This document shows positions 13,668-17,878 of a stretch of DNA of 17,878 nt, one piece after another. A model generated the notes under the pieces. That model had not been told where the DNA came from. It saw only the letters and a list, made by a program, of their open reading frames with translations, and ran no database searches. Positions within the stretch are counted from its first letter, which is position 1; each line of letters starts with the position of its first letter. The position numbers and the translations under genes were made by a program. Source of the DNA: CAYGZL01 sp964354345 (GTDB taxonomy: Bacteria > Chloroflexota > Anaerolineae > Anaerolineales > UBA4823); the NCBI GenBank assembly GCA_964354345.1, contig CAYGZL010000110.1, positions 1-17,878 of the forward strand, in the 5' to 3' direction.

Positions 13668-15770
13668 ATGTCAACTCAAACAACTACCCCAAATCTCACC
13701 TTGAGGGAAAAAGTCTCAGCACTGATCGAAGAACAGGCGCTTAACCGAGAAGAGTTGCTGGGTTTCCTGCGCCAGGTGATGGAAATCCGGGCATTGGAAA
13801 ATAATATCGCCAATTTGCTCAGTAAGGCAGTCCTGAAGGGCGCCTCGCACCTTTACGCCGGGCAGGAAGCAGTCGCAGTTGGAGCGATTGCCGCCTTGCG
13901 CAATGACGACCTAATCACCAGCACCCATCGCGGTCACGGTCATGCCCATGCCCACGGGGATAGAGTCGCGGCTACCCCAGAGGCAAAACAGATGCACTAC
14001 AACAAAATGATGGCGGAGGTGCTGGGAAAATCGGGAGGCTATTGTAAAGGTAAAGGCGGTTCGATGCACATTGCCGACGTGGAACACGGCAATCTTGGCG
14101 CAACCGGAATTGTAGGCGGTAACCTTCCTGTCGCAGTTGGTGCGGCCCTGGCACAAAAGCTGCAAGGCACAGATCGTGTCGTGGTGTGCTTTTTCGGCGA
14201 TGGCGCATCCAATACTGGCAACTTCCATGAATGCCTGAACATGGCCAGCATCTGGGATCTACCCCTGGTCTTCGTAGCTGAGAACAACATGTACGGCATG
14301 TCTGTTCCCTGGGCTAAGGTAACCAGGCTGCCTGATATCGCTGCACGGGCCTGCGCGTATGGTATTCCGGGCGAGGTAGTGGATGGAATGGACGTCCTGG
14401 CTGTCCGCGGAGCTGTGTCAAAAGCTGTTGAACGGGCTCGCAAAGGCGAAGGACCCACGCTGATCGAAGCCAAGACTTACCGCTGGTTTGGTCATTCTCA
14501 TTCCGATCCACGGACCTACCGCACGCGCGAGGAAGAAGCGAAGTGGAAGGCTCGCGATCCCATCCTGGTAATGAAGGAAAACCTGCAAGCCGTCGGAATG
14601 CTCACTGACCCTGAATTCGAGCAGATGGAAACCGAAGTGGATAAGAAATTAGAAACGGCGATGGACTATAGCAATGCCTCACCGGAGCCGGAAGCGCAAG
14701 AAGTAACGACGGATGTCTTTGCGCCTTCGAAATTCAATGCCGCAGATCTAGAGAGAGATCGCCAGTTGCGCGAACAAGTTCGCAGTGGAGCCATCACCCG
14801 CTCGATCACTTACGCCCAGGCATTGCAGGAAGCCATGCGCGAGGAAATGCTGCGAGATCCTCGGGTCTTCATCATGGGTGAGGATGTGGGCTTGTATGGC
14901 GGGGCATACGGAGCGACACGTGATTTATATAAGGAGTTCGGGGAGAAGCGGGTGCTGGATACGCCGATCTCCGAGGCATCCATTGGCGGTGCGGCCGTTG
15001 GAGCAGCCATGGCTGGCATGCGACCTGTATCTGAGATCATGTATGTCGATTTTACTCCGCTGGCGATGGATCAGATTGCCAATCAGGGTGGCAAGAACCG
15101 CTATATGTTCGGTGGGAAAACCACAGTTCCGATGGTCGTGCGCACAGAGGGTGGCGCCGGGCGTGCTATCGCTGCCCACCATTCCCAAAGCCTCGAATCC
15201 CTGTGGACTCACTTCCCCGGCATTTACGTCGTGATGCCCTCTACCCCCTATGACGCCAAGGGTTTGCTAAAGGCTGCTATCCGCGATGATAATCCAGTCA
15301 TGTTTATCGAGCATAAGATGCTTTACAAGGAGAAGGGTCCAGTGCCTGAAGAGGACTATATAATCCCCTTCGGCGTGGCCGATATTAAGCGCCCTGGGAA
15401 AGATGTTACCCTGGTCACTTATTCCCGCATGGTGTTGCGTTCTCTGGAAGCCGCAGATATTCTCGCTAGAGAAGGCATTGATGTAGAAGTGATTGATTTA
15501 CGCACACTCAAACCGTTGGATATCGAAACGATCGTTGCCTCAGTCAAAAAGACTGGTCGTCTGGTGGGAGTCACTGAGGCTTACGAGAACACCAGCTTTA
15601 TCAACGAGGTTATAGCTCAGGTGAATGAGCAAGCCTTCGATTGGCTTGATGCACCGATGGTCCGTGTGGCTGCGGCCAATGTACCGATCCCGCGCGCTGA
15701 AATCCTGGAAGATCAGGCCATCCCGAACATTGACCGTATCACAGCAGCCTGCCGAAAGGTGGTGAGTTAA
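13668..15770 (+). CDS. 2-oxoacid dehydrogenase E1, alpha-beta fusion (pyruvate/acetoin type)
   Basis: Thiamine diphosphate-dependent decarboxylating subunit of a pyruvate, acetoin or branched-chain 2-oxoacid dehydrogenase complex. Alpha and beta chains, usually separate genes, are one 700-residue protein. The alpha part is about 1-340, with the diphosphate motif GDGASNTG (177-184) to NN (206-207) and SHSDPRTYR. A polar linker rich in Glu/Pro covers about 340-375. The beta part starts at SITYAQALQEAMREEM (about 379) and has FIMGEDVGLYGG, DTPISEASIGGAAVG, EGGAGRAIAAHHSQSLE and IDLRTLKPLD. The alpha part has an insert of about 15 residues (near 97-114) after GHGHAHAHG, where E1 alpha normally goes directly to AELFG. 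Histidine-rich RGHGHAHAHG is the usual substrate/ThDP loop. It overlaps the E2 gene by one base. The substrate cannot be decided by eye; pyruvate is most likely. Confidence 0.92.
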   Translation: MSTQTTTPNLTLREKVSALIEEQALNREELLGFLRQVMEIRALENNIANLLSKAVLKGASHLYAGQEAVAVGAIAALRNDDLITSTHRGHGHAHAHGDRVAATPEAKQMHYNKMMAEVLGKSGGYCKGKGGSMHIADVEHGNLGATGIVGGNLPVAVGAALAQKLQGTDRVVVCFFGDGASNTGNFHECLNMASIWDLPLVFVAENNMYGMSVPWAKVTRLPDIAARACAYGIPGEVVDGMDVLAVRGAVSKAVERARKGEGPTLIEAKTYRWFGHSHSDPRTYRTREEEAKWKARDPILVMKENLQAVGMLTDPEFEQMETEVDKKLETAMDYSNASPEPEAQEVTTDVFAPSKFNAADLERDRQLREQVRSGAITRSITYAQALQEAMREEMLRDPRVFIMGEDVGLYGGAYGATRDLYKEFGEKRVLDTPISEASIGGAAVGAAMAGMRPVSEIMYVDFTPLAMDQIANQGGKNRYMFGGKTTVPMVVRTEGGAGRAIAAHHSQSLESLWTHFPGIYVVMPSTPYDAKGLLKAAIRDDNPVMFIEHKMLYKEKGPVPEEDYIIPFGVADIKRPGKDVTLVTYSRMVLRSLEAADILAREGIDVEVIDLRTLKPLDIETIVASVKKTGRLVGVTEAYENTSFINEVIAQVNEQAFDWLDAPMVRVAAANVPIPRAEILEDQAIPNIDRITAACRKVVS

Positions 15771-17161
15771 TGTCTGAAGAGTTTTTTCTCCCCAAGCTTG
15801 GCCAGACCGTCGAAGAAGTGACATTGGTGAAATGGTTGGTACCGGATGGCAGCAAAGTCAGCCAGGGACAGGAAATTCTCGAGGTTGAAACGGATAAGGC
15901 AGTGTTTCCGGTCGAGGCTAACGCCAAAGGCTACCTGCACATCGGACCCTACAAAGAAGGCGATGTGCTACCTGTCCTGACCGTTGTTGCAATCATCGGC
16001 AAGCCCGAGGATAAGTTTCAGGCATCCATTGGCAGTGCTGTGGGCGAAGAGGTGCCTCAGGTAGTTGGAGCAGCCAGCTCTACTGCTGAGACTGCTGCGG
16101 TTCCACTCCCTCAATCCGTACCTTCTGGTAAACTCTTCGCCTCGCCGCGCGCCCGGCGACTGGCTACCGAAAAGGAGATCGACCTGACCCGGGTAAATCC
16201 CACCGGTGAAGGCGGTCTGCGCGTGGCTGAACGGGATGTCATCGCGTTCCTGGCACAGCAACCCAAAGTAACACCTGTCGCCCATAGAGTTGCCTTGGAA
16301 ACTGGCATCGATTTAAGTGAGTTGACTGGCACTGGTCCACGTGGTCGGATTGTAAAGAATGATGTCCTGCGCGCAGTCCAGGCGACTCCAGAACAACCTG
16401 GGCTAATTCCAGCTGGAGAAGCGCCAAGCCTCAAACCATCTACTCCAGTCGGCCTGCCGGTTGACGAAGTCATTGAGCGCCTTCCTTTAAAGGGAGTGCG
16501 CGGAATCATCGCTGAACGTATGGCAATCAGCGTCCATACAACGGCACGGGTGACACTTGTCATGGAAGTAGACGCCACCGAATTTGTTACAGCTCGCACT
16601 CGCATAAAAGAGCGCGTCGAAAAGGAATGGGGCTTTGCTCCTGGCTACAATGATTTGCTGGCTAAGATTGTTGCGGCTGCCCTCCGCCAGTTCCCTTATA
16701 TGAATGCTCGCCTTGCGCCGGATGCTGTCGAACGCCTGGGACATGTCAACATCGGCATGGCGGTCGACACTGAGCGCGGCCTGATCGTGCCAGTTATTCG
16801 CAATGTCGACCAGAAGAGCCTCCGCCAGTTTGGGACGGAGTTCCGCGCGCTGGTCGAACGGATACGCGCCAACCGCGCAATGCCTGATGATTTGAGCGGG
16901 AGTACATTCACCATTACCAACCTGGGGATGTATGATATAGATGCCTTCACCCCGGTGATCAACCTGCCTGAAGCCGCTATCCTGGGCGTCGGTCGGATCT
17001 CCCCGAAGGTTGTCCCACATGGTGAAGAGATCCGCATCCGCCGGATGATGACCCTCAGTTTGGTATTCGACCACCGGTTGGTAGACGGCGCTCCAGCTGC
17101 GCGTTTCTTACAATATATCAAGCAACTGATTGAGGAGCCATATCTGCTTCTGGCTGTATAA
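15770..17161 (+). CDS. Dihydrolipoamide acyltransferase (E2) with two E3-binding domains
   Basis: Core acyltransferase of the complex formed with the E1 encoded upstream; it moves the acyl group from lipoyl-lysine to CoA. 463 residues: lipoyl domain 1-78 with lipoyl lysine K43 in VETDKAVF, a linker rich in Ala/Ser/Glu, a first peripheral subunit-binding domain at about 123-163 (FASPRARRLATEKEIDL), a second at about 167-203 (TPVAHRVALETGIDL, then GTGPRGRIVKNDV), a linker, and the catalytic domain from about 236. The active site is FDHRLVDGA, with H435 and D439. Most E2 proteins have one such binding domain; two are unusual. The ATG overlaps the E1 stop (TAATG), so translation is coupled, with AAGGTGG upstream. 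No E3 (lipoamide dehydrogenase) gene follows in the window. Confidence 0.94.
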   Translation: MSEEFFLPKLGQTVEEVTLVKWLVPDGSKVSQGQEILEVETDKAVFPVEANAKGYLHIGPYKEGDVLPVLTVVAIIGKPEDKFQASIGSAVGEEVPQVVGAASSTAETAAVPLPQSVPSGKLFASPRARRLATEKEIDLTRVNPTGEGGLRVAERDVIAFLAQQPKVTPVAHRVALETGIDLSELTGTGPRGRIVKNDVLRAVQATPEQPGLIPAGEAPSLKPSTPVGLPVDEVIERLPLKGVRGIIAERMAISVHTTARVTLVMEVDATEFVTARTRIKERVEKEWGFAPGYNDLLAKIVAAALRQFPYMNARLAPDAVERLGHVNIGMAVDTERGLIVPVIRNVDQKSLRQFGTEFRALVERIRANRAMPDDLSGSTFTITNLGMYDIDAFTPVINLPEAAILGVGRISPKVVPHGEEIRIRRMMTLSLVFDHRLVDGAPAARFLQYIKQLIEEPYLLLAV

Positions 17162-17168
17162 ACAGCAT

Positions 17169-17878
17169 ATGAAAAGGACTGATCCACAATTAGACTATAC
17201 GCAAATCATCTCGCATACCGTTACGTTACGCGGATACACAATCCCATACTTTACCAAACCTGGCTTACCGAATTGGAATCAGGTCACACCCACGACAATT
17301 CTGTTAGCAGATTATTGTTCACTTAATCCACAAGGTCGCTGCTTATTATTAGGCTGTGGACACGGTGCTCTGGCGACAGCATTGGCACTCCAGCTCCCCC
17401 ACGGTAAGTTGGAGTACACAGATCTCAATTGGATTGCCCTTCAGATCACCGATCAAACCCTGAGAGCCAATCAGATTGAAAATGCACAGGCGGTGGCAGA
17501 AATTAACATTTTGCCCAAACAGACCGGATATTATTCTGTCGTGGTCATGGATCTACCCAAGGGACGCAAACTTGCCCGGCGCTGGTTGGTTATCGCCTAC
17601 CAGGCTCTGGCTATCGATGGAACGCTTTACCTGTCTGGTGCGAATGATCAAGGTATCCACTCCGTTATTGAAGATGCACGAACTTTATTCGGAAACGGTG
17701 AAGTTCTGGGATATAAGAAAGGTTGCCGGATCGCGCGATTTATCAAACAGGGAAGTATTATAGAATCCCCAGAATGGGCACACGAACCTGGAATTGAACC
17801 CGGCACCTGGCATGAAATCTCTGTGAAAATTTCACAGGATGATTACACATTGCATACACTTCCGGGAATTTTCTCTTT
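17169..17878 (+). CDS. RsmC-like class I SAM methyltransferase (3'-truncated by window edge)
   Basis: The frame is open from ATG 17169, 7 bp after the E2 stop, to the end of the window (236 complete codons), so this is a partial gene. The SAM-binding strand is CLLLGCGHGALATALAL (about residues 58-74), followed by the acidic end of strand 2 in YTDLN. Near 120 VVVMDLPKGRKLARRW stands where RsmC-type enzymes have NPPF. LYLSGANDQGIHSVI and GYKKGCRIARF follow, as in RsmC/RlmG-like proteins. These normally make m2G in rRNA. With the catalytic NPPF replaced, the target base is uncertain. A second half after 200 (HEPGIEPGTWHEISVKI) begins a further domain that is cut off. It has no clear ribosome binding site. 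Confidence 0.78.
   Translation, partial: MKRTDPQLDYTQIISHTVTLRGYTIPYFTKPGLPNWNQVTPTTILLADYCSLNPQGRCLLLGCGHGALATALALQLPHGKLEYTDLNWIALQITDQTLRANQIENAQAVAEINILPKQTGYYSVVVMDLPKGRKLARRWLVIAYQALAIDGTLYLSGANDQGIHSVIEDARTLFGNGEVLGYKKGCRIARFIKQGSIIESPEWAHEPGIEPGTWHEISVKISQDDYTLHTLPGIFS

Noticed and set aside
16111..17187. Long - strand reading frames (164-195 residues) antisense to the E2 gene
   Set aside because: Low-complexity Arg/Ser-rich translations typical of the reverse of a GC-biased gene; E2 is fully supported on the + strand.
17476..17763. 95-residue + strand reading frame at the window end
   Set aside because: It is in another frame of the RsmC-like gene, which is open from 17169 to the window end and has recognisable methyltransferase motifs.
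1..17878. CRISPR arrays, complete insertion sequences, phage genes or defence systems
   Set aside because: No regularly spaced repeats, transposase, integrase, nuclease or toxin-antitoxin signatures were seen on either strand.

Overview
The window reads as bacterial chromosome of moderate GC content with tightly packed genes, most on the + strand. The gene types suggest Chloroflexota, probably Anaerolineae: a two-domain CTC-type L25, a TrmI-type tRNA m1A58 methyltransferase, an AraM-type glycerol-1-phosphate dehydrogenase, and a fused E1 alpha/beta. This placement is inference from gene content; there is no rRNA marker. No tRNA, rRNA, CRISPR array or intact mobile element was seen.

Region 1 (1-4184, +) is a housekeeping operon with overlapping or abutting genes. 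It holds the C-terminal part of a cysteine desulfurase, mnmA (tRNA 2-thiouridylase), a small Nudix hydrolase, an 86-residue three-helix membrane protein, trmI and a CoA-type Nudix hydrolase. The desulfurase and MnmA are likely a direct sulfur donor/acceptor pair for U34 of tRNA.

Region 2 (4185-5263) holds rplY (L25) on the - strand and the divergent regulatory region it shares with a DeoR-family regulator. The rplY leader is elaborate. It has a sigma70-like promoter, a terminator-like GC hairpin with a T6 tract, two small hairpins, and just before the ribosome binding site a hairpin whose 6x6 internal loop matches 10 of 12 bases of 5S rRNA loop E, the site L25 binds. This looks like an autoregulatory decoy and is the clearest unusual signal in the window. 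The deoR side has a strong promoter (TTGACA, 17 bp, TAGAAT) embedded in five 10-bp direct repeats that look like an operator.

Region 3 (5264-13611, +) is an eight-gene accessory metabolic cluster: DeoR regulator, sn-glycerol-1-phosphate dehydrogenase, a RhaD-like class II aldolase, a FucA-like class II aldolase, a divergent PHP-domain protein, a 569-residue zinc-type dehydrogenase with two Rossmann-like segments, a SrlD-like sorbitol-6-phosphate 2-dehydrogenase, and a NagD/AraL-like HAD phosphatase. Every recognisable enzyme acts on phosphorylated sugars, polyols or DHAP, yet there is no kinase or transporter. It resembles a blend of the sorbose/sorbitol, rhamnose/fucose and Bacillus araDLM logic, and I do not recognise it as a described pathway.

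Region 4 (13612-17161, +) encodes a 2-oxoacid dehydrogenase: a single-chain E1 alpha-beta fusion followed with 1-bp overlap by an E2 acyltransferase carrying one lipoyl domain and two tandem E3-binding domains. E3 is not in the window. Region 5 (17169-17878) is the start of an RsmC-like methyltransferase that runs off the end.
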